Assembly: GCF_937949835.1 (NCBI RefSeq)
Contig: NZ_CALEDC010000123.1
Coordinates: forward strand, 1 to 15,045
Reading direction: 5' to 3'
Source of the DNA: an uncultured Campylobacter sp.
Lineage (GTDB): Bacteria; Campylobacterota; Campylobacteria; Campylobacterales; Campylobacteraceae
DNA: 15,045 bases
This document shows, one piece after another, positions 6,605-14,361 of the stretch (the first letter of the stretch is position 1; each line of letters starts with the position of its first letter). The notes below the pieces were generated by a model. That model had not been told where the DNA came from. It made no database searches and worked only from the letters and a program-made list of their open reading frames with translations. The translations under genes were made by a program, and so were the position numbers.

Positions 6605-7609
6605 ATGGAACAGGGCTCGCTAGAGGGGCTTTATGAAGAGCTAAATGGGCTTAAAAGTATGGCAGATAAAGAGGAATGTCTCAATAGCGCAATAAGAGAC
6701 GCCATAAGAGCGAAAAATTTTGCATTTGCCACTCAAATTTGTGATTTTATAGTGAATGATGAAATTGAAAAATTCGGTGCGTTTTTAAGAATGAAGGCGC
6801 TAATGTGGCTCACAGATTATATCGCAAAAAATTTGGAAAAGAAGGAATATTCGAATTTTGTCTGCTTCGTGGACTGCCTATGGAAATTTAGATGGATAGC
6901 TCCAGACGCCGCTAAAAGCTCTATGATAGAAAAAGAGTTTATAGACGAGATGAACGAGACGATGCTGTTTTACTACGAGAGCATAGAAGGGCTCTCGTTA
7001 TCACGCTATTACAAGGCTTTGACGAATCAAAACATTGACATGGGCGAGTCTAAAGAGGCGAAAGCAAACTACAAGATGTGGAAAAAGCTAGCCAAAGACG
7101 ATATGGACGGCTGCGAGGCGTGCGAGGCATCGAGCGAGATCACGTATTTAAATTTTGCGGGCGAGTATGAGGCGGCACTGGAGTTAGCTACGCCGATAAT
7201 CTCGGGCGAGCTAGGTTGTATCAAAGTACCATACACAACCTACGCGCCGATCTTATTTAGTATGGTAGCACTAGGTAGGATAGAGGAAGCGACGGCTTTG
7301 CTGCCAAAGGCCGCTGCAATGATCGAGTCAGATCCTCGCTTCATAAATCAGATCGCACCGCTAATCGAGATCGCTGTTAGGCTGGGAGAGCACGAAACAG
7401 CACTAAGCTTGGCGCGTAAGCATTCGCACGCCATACTCGATAGCAACGACGATCTGAACGACCTGCGATTTTTCATCGCAGTTAGCGCGTTCGGCGATGA
7501 AAGCGACTACAAAACGGCTTTGGAACTGGCGGGCAAATTTGACGCTAAAAATCAAAACTTTTACTACGCCGATTATCTAAATAAATTTTACGAGGAATTC
7601 GGGGTTTGA
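6605..7609 (+). CDS. Unrecognised TPR-like helical repeat protein
   Basis: A 334-residue, probably cytoplasmic protein with no signal peptide or membrane segment. It is almost wholly alpha-helical by eye, with paired helices of tetratricopeptide type. The clearest are around 183-200 (LNFAGEYEAALELATPII), 220-245 (SMVALGRIEEATALLPKA) and 255-275 (EIAVRLGEHETALSLARKH), each with the small-residue and A-L spacing of TPR units. A CEAC motif (C170, C173) just before the repeats and C205 in GELGC could bind a metal or form a redox site. The arrangement resembles, from memory, TPR-like hypothetical proteins of other bacteria. The ATG follows GAGGAGCAAGG and a consensus -10 box, so it is expressed alone. 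It diverges from the peptidase operon, and nothing here links their functions. I cannot assign a role; such folds usually mediate protein-protein contacts. Confidence 0.75.
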   Translation: MEQGSLEGLYEELNGLKSMADKEECLNSAIRDAIRAKNFAFATQICDFIVNDEIEKFGAFLRMKALMWLTDYIAKNLEKKEYSNFVCFVDCLWKFRWIAPDAAKSSMIEKEFIDEMNETMLFYYESIEGLSLSRYYKALTNQNIDMGESKEAKANYKMWKKLAKDDMDGCEACEASSEITYLNFAGEYEAALELATPIISGELGCIKVPYTTYAPILFSMVALGRIEEATALLPKAAAMIESDPRFINQIAPLIEIAVRLGEHETALSLARKHSHAILDSNDDLNDLRFFIAVSAFGDESDYKTALELAGKFDAKNQNFYYADYLNKFYEEFGV

Positions 7610-8181
7610 AATTTGACGGTTAAAGACCTAGCGCGCTTTGCCCGCGAAGCAGATGACCACCTCTAGCACGTGCGGCGAGATAGTTTAAAATTTGCAGCTC
7701 GATACTACTTCACGCTCGCAACGACGAGCGCGGTAAAATTTACGCCAAACGGACGCGAGCGGCGCGCGCGGTAAATTTTATACTGCTTACTCGCGTACAT
7801 CGGCAGCCGGTCGCCGAAATAAATCATAGAGCGCGTAATACTAAATTTAACTCGGTCGCTAAGTATGAAAGTAAAATACCGTGGCGGCGCATACCAGCGC
7901 CAAACCGCATGGACAAGAGCAAATATTTGCAGTAGCAAGACACGTATTCTAAATTTCAACCGCCGCAGAATATAAAATTTAAACCAAACCCGCCGTCAAT
8001 CTCGCCGTAAAATATATAAGCGGCAACAATGGCGTATCTCGCACCTCACCACCTAGATTTAGCGGCAAATTTAATAGCAAACTTTAAAGCGTGGCGCGAT
8101 AAAATTTTAAAACAAAATTTCAAGTAGATTTTTAAATATAAAATTTCAAACGGAATCTTGAATACAGAATTTCAAATAAAT
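7610..8181. other. Gene-poor gap between the TPR-like gene and accC
   Basis: No gene is supported. A minus-strand frame at 7705-7959 (84 codons) has no ribosome binding site or recognisable motif and is rich in residues forced by AAATTT words. A second scrap at 7628-7681 reads ISPHVLEVVICFAGKAR before a stop, with a stop just upstream, and could be a relic of a lost gene end. AAATTT words recur; two GCGCGGTAAA copies start at 7728 and 7766, 38 bp apart. A weak GC hairpin at 7635-7650 follows the TPR-like gene but has no T-run. Confidence 0.55.
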
Positions 8182-8191
8182 TTTAAAATTC
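8114..8191 (+). repeat. Three 26-bp degenerate tandem units, AAAATTTCAA-headed
   Basis: Units start at 8114, 8140 and 8166, exactly 26 bp apart, headed AAAATTTCAA, AAAATTTCAA and AGAATTTCAA. By eye adjacent units match at about 19 and 17 of 26 positions. The third unit runs into the distal arm of the accC terminator. They may be related to the 19-20-bp array near 328-441, which carries the same head word. Confidence 0.55.
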
Positions 8192-8219
8192 CAAGAGTAT
8201 CATCCCTTGGAATTTTAAA
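8182..8219 (-). terminator. Strong hairpin terminator of accBC
   Basis: The arms TTTAAAATTCCAAG (8182-8195) and CTTGGAATTTTAAA (8206-8219) form a perfect 14-bp inverted repeat with a 10-nt loop. It starts one base after the accC stop codon. Read on the minus strand its 3' arm ends in a T/A-rich run and continues AATTTATTT. The structure is symmetrical, so it could also stop plus-strand transcripts coming from the TPR-like gene. Confidence 0.75.
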
Positions 8220-8220
8220 T

Positions 8221-9558
8221 TCAGTGCTTGGCTAGGTAATTTGTGTCGTAGTTATTATCCACGAAATCGGGGTTGTTCATCATCCTAAGATGAAAATCGC
8301 GCGTCGATTTTATGCCGCCGATGATGAGCTCATCTAGCGCGACCTTCATCTTCGCGATCGCGCGCTCGCGATCCTTGTCGTAAACGATGAGCTTGCCGAT
8401 CATGCTGTCGTAGTAAGGCGGCACCGAGTAGCCCTCATAGACGTGGCTGTCCATACGCACGTTTCTGCCGCCCGGAGCGACGTATTTTGTGATTTTACCC
8501 GGGTTTGGCATAAAGCTTTTGGAGTCCTCAGCGGTGATGCGACACTCAAGCGCGTGCCCGCTAAATTTTATCTCGCTTTGAGGAAGCAGTTTCTCGCCCT
8601 GCGCGATACGGATCATCCACTCGATCAGATCGAGCCCGCTTCGCATCTCGCTTACGGTGTGTTCGACCTGCAGGCGGGTATTCATCTCGATGAAATAGAA
8701 TTTCTTGTCCTTGCTATCGTATAAAAACTCAAACGTTCCCGCGCTTGCGTATCCGATCGCCTTAGCGGCGCGAACCGCCGTTTCGTGCAGACTTTTTCGC
8801 GTCGGCTCATCTAAGATTACGGCCGGGCTCTCTTCGATTAGCTTTTGATGGCGGCGCTGCATCGAGCAGTCGCGCTCGCCGATATGCACGACGTGTCCGT
8901 GCTCGTCGCCTAAGACCTGAACCTCGATGTGGCGCGGGTTTGTGATATATTTTTCCATATACATCGTGCCGTCGCCGAATGCACTCATTGCTTCGCTCTC
9001 TGCCGACCAAAAGAGCTTTTCGATATCCTCTTCGCGCTCGACCACGCGCATTCCGCGCCCACCGCCACCGGCTGCGGCTTTGATGATGACGGGATAGCCG
9101 ATTTCGGCGGCTAGTTTGCGCGCCTCTTCGACGCTTGCGATCGCGCCGTCGCTGCCCGGCACTACGGGGATGCCCGCGCGCATCATTACTTGCTTTGCTT
9201 TACTTTTATCGCTCATTAAAGTCATTGCCTCGACGCTCGGGCCGATAAATTTAATGCCGTGCTTAGCGCAAATTTCTACGAAATTTTGACTTTCGCTCAA
9301 AAAGCCGTATCCCGGAAATATCGCGTCGGCTTCCGTTAACTCGCAGGCTGTGATGATCGCGGGGATATTTAGATAACTATCGCTACTGCGTGGTCCGCCG
9401 ATACAAACCGACGCGTCGGCGTATTTGACGTAAAGCGCGTCCTGATCGGCGGTGGAGTGCACGACGATGGCTTGCTTGCCCATCTCTTGGATCGTGCGAA
9501 GCGCGCGCAGGGCGATCTCGCCACGATTTGCGATTAGAATTTTTTTAAGCTCCCTCAT
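8221..9558 (-). CDS. accC: Acetyl-CoA carboxylase, biotin carboxylase subunit
   Basis: Catalyses ATP-dependent carboxylation of the biotin on AccB, the first half of acetyl-CoA carboxylase and the entry to fatty-acid synthesis, in the cytoplasm. It has 445 residues; E. coli AccC has 449. The ATP-grasp fold shows KKILIANRGEIA at 5-16, the glycine loop GGGGRGM (164-170) after K160, the GERDCSMQRRHQK block (227-239), and EMNTRLQVEH (291-300) with E291, N293 and R295, matching E288, N290 and R292 of E. coli. Its ATG overlaps the accB stop in an ATGA junction, indicating translational coupling. A strong hairpin follows the stop. Pyruvate carboxylase subunit A is similar, but pairing with a BCCP of AccB type favours AccC. 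Confidence 0.95.
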   Translation of the reverse strand: MRELKKILIANRGEIALRALRTIQEMGKQAIVVHSTADQDALYVKYADASVCIGGPRSSDSYLNIPAIITACELTEADAIFPGYGFLSESQNFVEICAKHGIKFIGPSVEAMTLMSDKSKAKQVMMRAGIPVVPGSDGAIASVEEARKLAAEIGYPVIIKAAAGGGGRGMRVVEREEDIEKLFWSAESEAMSAFGDGTMYMEKYITNPRHIEVQVLGDEHGHVVHIGERDCSMQRRHQKLIEESPAVILDEPTRKSLHETAVRAAKAIGYASAGTFEFLYDSKDKKFYFIEMNTRLQVEHTVSEMRSGLDLIEWMIRIAQGEKLLPQSEIKFSGHALECRITAEDSKSFMPNPGKITKYVAPGGRNVRMDSHVYEGYSVPPYYDSMIGKLIVYDKDRERAIAKMKVALDELIIGGIKSTRDFHLRMMNNPDFVDNNYDTNYLAKH

Positions 9559-10013
9559 AGCTTCTCGACCTCAAACAGCGCCATAGCATATTCGACCGGC
9601 TGTCCGTCCTCGACGAGGGCTTTTTTGATGCGGCAGTCGAATTCCGCCTCGATCTCGTTCATAATCTTCATCGCTTCTATTATGCCGATTGTATCGCCCT
9701 TATGCACGACCTGGCCCACGCTTACGAACTCTGCCGCACCGGGGCTCGGCGCTTTATAAAAAGTGCCCACCATCGGGCTGTCGATCGTATCCATCGCGCC
9801 TTTTGAGGCGGGCTTATCGCCCACGAGCACGTTTACCGCAGGCGCAGCAAGCTGCGGAGCGGGTGCCGGTGCGGCGAGCTGAGGCGTGCTCCCACCGCAT
9901 GGGCCATATTTTTTTATCTCGATCTCAAAATCTTTATCTTTAATTTTTAGCTCGTTAATGCCTTGCTTTTCTCCGAAAAAGTCCATTAACTCTTTGATTT
10001 CTGCTTTTGTCAT
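9555..10013 (-). CDS. accB: Biotin carboxyl carrier protein of acetyl-CoA carboxylase
   Basis: The 152-residue carrier holds biotin and shuttles carboxyl groups from AccC to the AccA/AccD transferase. The C-terminal biotinyl domain (about 77-152) has the attachment motif EAMKIMNE with K116, and the upstream SPMVGTFYKAPSPG (79-92) typical of AccB, including its thumb region. The N-terminal helical segment (1-36) is joined by a flexible Ala/Pro linker (about 42-62) that carries PQLAAPA twice. The ATG is preceded by AGGAG at seven bases. It is the first gene of a two-gene accB-accC operon whose reading frames overlap by four bases. In C. jejuni the same pair, as I recall, lies next to dcd. Confidence 0.95.
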   Translation of the reverse strand: MTKAEIKELMDFFGEKQGINELKIKDKDFEIEIKKYGPCGGSTPQLAAPAPAPQLAAPAVNVLVGDKPASKGAMDTIDSPMVGTFYKAPSPGAAEFVSVGQVVHKGDTIGIIEAMKIMNEIEAEFDCRIKKALVEDGQPVEYAMALFEVEKL

Positions 10014-10053
10014 AAATTTCTCCTGAAAAAATTTGCGAAATTTTAGCTAAATT

Positions 10054-10059
10054 TTTATA
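10054..10059 (-). promoter_or_regulatory. Candidate -10 box for accBC
   Basis: TATAAA on the minus strand, within the run TTATAAAAAT, about 40 bases before the accB ATG. A leader with an AGGAG ribosome binding site follows. AT-rich surroundings make other boxes possible. Confidence 0.4.
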
Positions 10060-10350
10060 ATTGTTTCTTTAAATGGATTTTTGCGGGACTTTTAAGAAGT
10101 GCAAAGCGAAATTTACGACAGAATTTGCGGACTGATTTTAAGGATTTATAGGCTGCAATTTACCTCGTTCATTTTAAGCTCGAACTTCGCAGGCAAAGCG
10201 CGAAATTTTGACGCAAGGGCGCAGGATGATTTTAAATCCTTTAAAATTTAGCGCTTAATTTTACGACCGAAATTCTACGCCCAAGCCCCGAGCGCGAAAA
10301 TTCCGTGCCTTGCTTTTCTTTAAAATTTTATGCCGAAATATTATTTTAAA

Positions 10351-10381
10351 GCCTCGCGCCGAAATTCTATCCACGCGAAGC
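10351..10381 (-). terminator. Terminator-like hairpin after ansB
   Basis: On the minus strand GCTTCGCG pairs with CGCGAGGC (8 bp including one G-U pair) around a 15-nt loop, then TTTAAAATAATATTT follows. It begins 8 bases after the ansB stop. The loop is long, so this is a moderate call. Confidence 0.45.
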
Positions 10382-10389
10382 CCTATGTG

Positions 10390-11448
<1,059 letters not shown>

Positions 11449-11466
11449 TTAAAAAGTGATAAAATT

Positions 11467-11472
11467 TTTATA
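11467..11472 (-). promoter_or_regulatory. Candidate -10 box for ansB
   Basis: TATAAA on the minus strand, about 28 bases upstream of the ansB ATG, within AAATTATAAAAATTTT. The short leader carries AAGGAG. The AT-rich context lowers certainty. Confidence 0.45.
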
Positions 11473-11519
11473 ATTTAAGCAAAATTCTAGCATAAAATTT
11501 TTATTATATTTTATTTTGC

Positions 11520-11528
11520 TGCTATAAT
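11520..11528 (+). promoter_or_regulatory. Extended -10 promoter of dcd-topA
   Basis: TGCTATAAT is a perfect extended -10 element (TGn-TATAAT), placed 34 bases before the dcd ATG and preceded by a T/A-rich tract (11496-11517) of the kind that replaces the -35 box in Campylobacter. The leader carries AAGGAAA as the ribosome binding site. It likely drives dcd, topA and the next gene together. Confidence 0.7.
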
Positions 11529-11562
11529 GCGCGAAAAATTTTGATTATTTTAAGGAAATTTT

Positions 11563-12126
11563 ATGGGACTGAAAAGCGATAAATGGATCAGACAGATGTC
11601 GCAGCAGCACGATATGATAGCGCCCTTTTGCGAGGAAAATATCGGTCGCGGCGTCGTTAGCTACGGACTTTCGAGCTACGGATACGACATACGCGTAGCG
11701 CGCGAATTTAAAATTTTTACAAACGTCGGCGGAACGGTCGTCGATCCTAAAAATTTCGACGCAAAAAACGTCGTGGATTTTGAGGGCGACGTCTGCATCG
11801 TGCCGCCGAATTCTTTCGCGCTAGCTCGCACTATCGAATACTTCAAAATGCCGCGCGACGTGCTTGCGATCTGCCTCGGTAAAAGCACCTACGCGCGCTG
11901 CGGCATCATCGTAAACGTAACGCCCTTTGAGCCGGGCTTTGAAGGGCATATCACGATTGAAATTTCCAACACCACGCCGCTGCCTGCAAAAATTTACGCG
12001 AACGAAGGCATCGCGCAGGTTTTGTTTCTGCAAGGAGACGAGCCGTGCGAGGTGAGCTACTGCGACAAAAAGGGCAAATACCAAAGCCAAAAGGGCATCA
12101 CGCTGCCTAGAATTCTAAAGGATTAA
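11563..12126 (+). CDS. dcd: dCTP deaminase
   Basis: Deaminates dCTP to dUTP, supplying dUMP for thymidylate synthesis, as a cytoplasmic homotrimer. The 187-residue length fits the Campylobacter enzyme. Visible motifs are the N-terminal SSYGYDIRV (37-45), the phosphate-binding block GKSTYARCG (106-114) with S108 and R112, [12 protein letters not shown] (117-128), and the catalytic E133 in HITIEISN. The C-terminal lid includes [13 protein letters not shown] (166-178), which closes over the nucleotide. The ATG has AAGGA upstream. It heads a plus-strand operon with topA, which starts three bases after its stop. Bifunctional dCTP deaminase/dUTPase variants exist; I cannot exclude that activity from sequence alone. 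Confidence 0.93.
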   Translation: MGLKSDKWIRQMSQQHDMIAPFCEENIGRGVVSYGLSSYGYDIRVAREFKIFTNVGGTVVDPKNFDAKNVVDFEGDVCIVPPNSFALARTIEYFKMPRDVLAICLGKSTYARCGIIVNVTPFEPGFEGHITIEISNTTPLPAKIYANEGIAQVLFLQGDEPCEVSYCDKKGKYQSQKGITLPRILKD

Positions 12127-12129
12127 GCA

Positions 12130-14361
12130 ATGAAAAATTTAATCATCGTAGAATCCCCCGCAAAAGCCAAAACGATCAAAAATTTCTTAGGCGCCGATTA
12201 CGACGTAATCGCGTCTAAAGGCCATATCCGCGACCTTCCTAAAAAACGCTTCGGCATCAAAATCAAAGATAAAAGCTTCGAGCCCGAATACGAAATCAGC
12301 GCCGATCACGATCAGATCGTAAAGCAGATAAAGACGCTCGCCAAAAAGGCGGATCAAATTTATCTCGCGACGGACGAGGACCGCGAGGGCGAGGCGATCG
12401 CCTATCATATCGCCGCTTCGATCGGCAAGCAGGCACAGGAGCTGCCGCGCATCGTATTTCACGAGATCACCAAAAGCGCGATCTCAAACGCGCTAAGCTC
12501 ACCGCGCAAGCTAAATATCGCAAGCGTAAACGCCCAACAAGCGCGCCGCCTGCTCGATCGCATCGTGGGCTACAAACTAAGCCCGCTTTTAAATTTAAAG
12601 ATCCAGCGCGGCTTAAGCGCGGGTCGCGTCCAAAGCGCCGCGCTTAAGATCGTCGTCGATCGCGAACGCGAAATTTTAAATTTTAAACCGGTAGAATTCC
12701 ACAGCATCGACGCGGTTTTTAAAAAGGACTTGGAGGCCGAGCTCGTGGAATTTCGCGGTAAAAAGATGGAAAAGCTCTCGGTCAAAAACGCCGCGCAAGC
12801 TAGCGAGATCGTCTCTGAGCTGCAAAAAGACAGATTTAGCGTAGAGAGTATCGAGAGCAAATCGCGCAAGACGAACCCTTACCCGCCGTTTATGACCTCG
12901 ACGCTACAGCAGGCGGCGAGCACGGCTCTGGGCTTTAATCCGCGCAAGACGATGAGCCTCGCGCAGAGCCTTTACGAGGGCGTTAATACCAAAAACGGCG
13001 GCGCGATCACATACATGCGAACCGACTCGCTAAATATCGCTAAAGAAGCGATCGCGGCGGCTCGCGAGCTAATCGGCGAGCGCTTCGGCGAAAAATATCT
13101 GCCGAAAAGCCCGAATTTATACGCCACCAAAAGTAAAGGCGCGCAGGAAGCGCACGAAGCGATAAGGCCTACCGATCTGAAGCTTACTCCAGAGCTCGCG
13201 CAAAAAATACTGCCTCGCGACGAGTACCGCCTTTACGCGCTCATCTACAACCGCTTCGTAGCCTCGCAGATGAGCCCTAGCGTCTCGCAGATCCAAACGA
13301 TCATCGTGCGCGGCGAAGCGGGCGCGTTTAAGATCAGCGGACGCAAGGTGGAATTTGACGGATTTTACAAGGCTTACGGCGATCTGGATAAGGATAAAAT
13401 TTTACCGAGCCTTAGCGCGGGTGACGTGATGAGCCTGCAAAGCCTAAGCTCGCAGCAGCATTTCACCGAGCCGCCGGCGCGCTATTCGGAAGCAAGCCTC
13501 ATCAAAAAGCTCGAAAGCCTAGGCATCGGCAGGCCCTCGACCTATGCGCCTACCATCTCGCTGCTTACGGCGCGCAACTACGTAAATATCGAGCAAAAGC
13601 ACCTGGTGCCGAGCGAGATCGCCTTTAAGATCACCGAGATGCTGGAGCAAAATTTTAAAAATATCGTCGATAGCGAGTTTACCTCCAAAATGGAAGAAAA
13701 GCTCGACGATATCGCCGAAAACAAAGCAGACTGGCAGCAAATTTTGGCGGATTTTTACTACCCTTTTATGGACGAGATCGCCAAAGGAAAAACCTCGATC
13801 GCAAGCCAAAAGCTAGCCGAAAAGATCGGCGAAACCTGCCCGAACTGCGGCGGCGAGCTACTTAGGCGCCAGGGCAGATTTGGCGAGTTTATCGCTTGCT
13901 CGAACTATCCGAAGTGCAAATACTCGCGCAACGCAGACGCCAGCGCCGAGGAGGCGAGCGAGGAGAAGGCGGCGCCCGAAGTACTGGATGAAAAATGCCC
14001 GCAGTGCGGTAAAAATTTAATCAAGCGTAAAGGCAGATACGGCGAGTTTATCGCTTGCGAGGGCTATCCGAAGTGCAAATACTCGCGCAAAATCGAGGGC
14101 GCGGCAAAGGAGAAAAAGCCGCTGCTCTCCACCGGCGTTAAGTGCCCGAGCTGCGGCACGGGCGAGATCGTCGAGCGCTTCTCCAGACGCGGCAAATTCT
14201 ACGGCTGCACGAACTACCCTAAATGCGGCTTTGTGAGTAACTACGCGCCGATTGCGCGCGCGTGCCCGCAGTGCGGCAACTCATACATGCTCCGCAAAGA
14301 GCTGAAAAAAGGCAACTTCGCCGAGTGCCCGCAGTGCAAGCTTAAAGAAGAGATCGATTGA
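12130..14361 (+). CDS. topA: DNA topoisomerase I (type IA)
   Basis: Relaxes negatively supercoiled DNA through a 5'-phosphotyrosine intermediate. It has 743 residues. The Toprim domain (1 to about 115) has E8 in VESPAKAKTI and the acidic triad D82, D84, E86 in TDEDREGEA. The VNAQQARRLLDRIVGYKLSP helix lies at 133-152, LSAGRVQSAAL at 162-172, and the active-site Y295 with R297 in ITYMRTDS. Four C-terminal four-cysteine zinc ribbons follow, with cysteines at 570/573/590/596, 623/626/643/649, 672/675/693/699 and 712/715/733/736. Ribbons 1 and 2 are nearly identical even at DNA level. An Ala/Glu-rich linker separates ribbons 1 and 2. The ATG lies three bases past the dcd stop, with AAAGGA inside the dcd end. 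Confidence 0.96.
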   Translation: MKNLIIVESPAKAKTIKNFLGADYDVIASKGHIRDLPKKRFGIKIKDKSFEPEYEISADHDQIVKQIKTLAKKADQIYLATDEDREGEAIAYHIAASIGKQAQELPRIVFHEITKSAISNALSSPRKLNIASVNAQQARRLLDRIVGYKLSPLLNLKIQRGLSAGRVQSAALKIVVDREREILNFKPVEFHSIDAVFKKDLEAELVEFRGKKMEKLSVKNAAQASEIVSELQKDRFSVESIESKSRKTNPYPPFMTSTLQQAASTALGFNPRKTMSLAQSLYEGVNTKNGGAITYMRTDSLNIAKEAIAAARELIGERFGEKYLPKSPNLYATKSKGAQEAHEAIRPTDLKLTPELAQKILPRDEYRLYALIYNRFVASQMSPSVSQIQTIIVRGEAGAFKISGRKVEFDGFYKAYGDLDKDKILPSLSAGDVMSLQSLSSQQHFTEPPARYSEASLIKKLESLGIGRPSTYAPTISLLTARNYVNIEQKHLVPSEIAFKITEMLEQNFKNIVDSEFTSKMEEKLDDIAENKADWQQILADFYYPFMDEIAKGKTSIASQKLAEKIGETCPNCGGELLRRQGRFGEFIACSNYPKCKYSRNADASAEEASEEKAAPEVLDEKCPQCGKNLIKRKGRYGEFIACEGYPKCKYSRKIEGAAKEKKPLLSTGVKCPSCGTGEIVERFSRRGKFYGCTNYPKCGFVSNYAPIARACPQCGNSYMLRKELKKGNFAECPQCKLKEEID
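13873..14090 (+). repeat. 59-bp duplicated zinc-ribbon segment within topA
   Basis: Bases 13873-13931 and 14032-14090 match at 53 of 59 positions by eye, 159 bp (53 codons) apart. They encode GRFGEFIACSNYPKCKYSR and GRYGEFIACEGYPKCKYSR. Silent positions are conserved along with the cysteines. Confidence 0.85.

Larger units (their letters stand above)
10014..10389. other. Gap between ansB and accB, no gene seen
   Basis: About 375 bases without a supported reading frame. It holds the accB leader and candidate promoter at one end and the ansB terminator-like hairpin at the other. Between them are many AAATTT/AAATTC words spaced irregularly, and a perfect AT-only 8-bp inverted repeat, ATTTTAAA/TTTAAAAT with loop TCC, at 10229-10247. 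Two AAATTCT words follow CGCC or CGAC context, resembling the AAATTCCG units near position 400. Confidence 0.55.

Noticed and set aside
7628..7681. Minus-strand scrap reading ISPHVLEVVICFAGKAR before a stop
   Set aside because: It looks protein-like but is only 17 codons, with a stop close upstream and no start, so it cannot be called a pseudogene without a known parent.
7705..7959. Minus-strand frame of 84 codons with some hydrophobic runs
   Set aside because: No ribosome binding site or recognisable motif; the KF/NF/KY residues come from AAATTT words. I treat it as chance, with low certainty.
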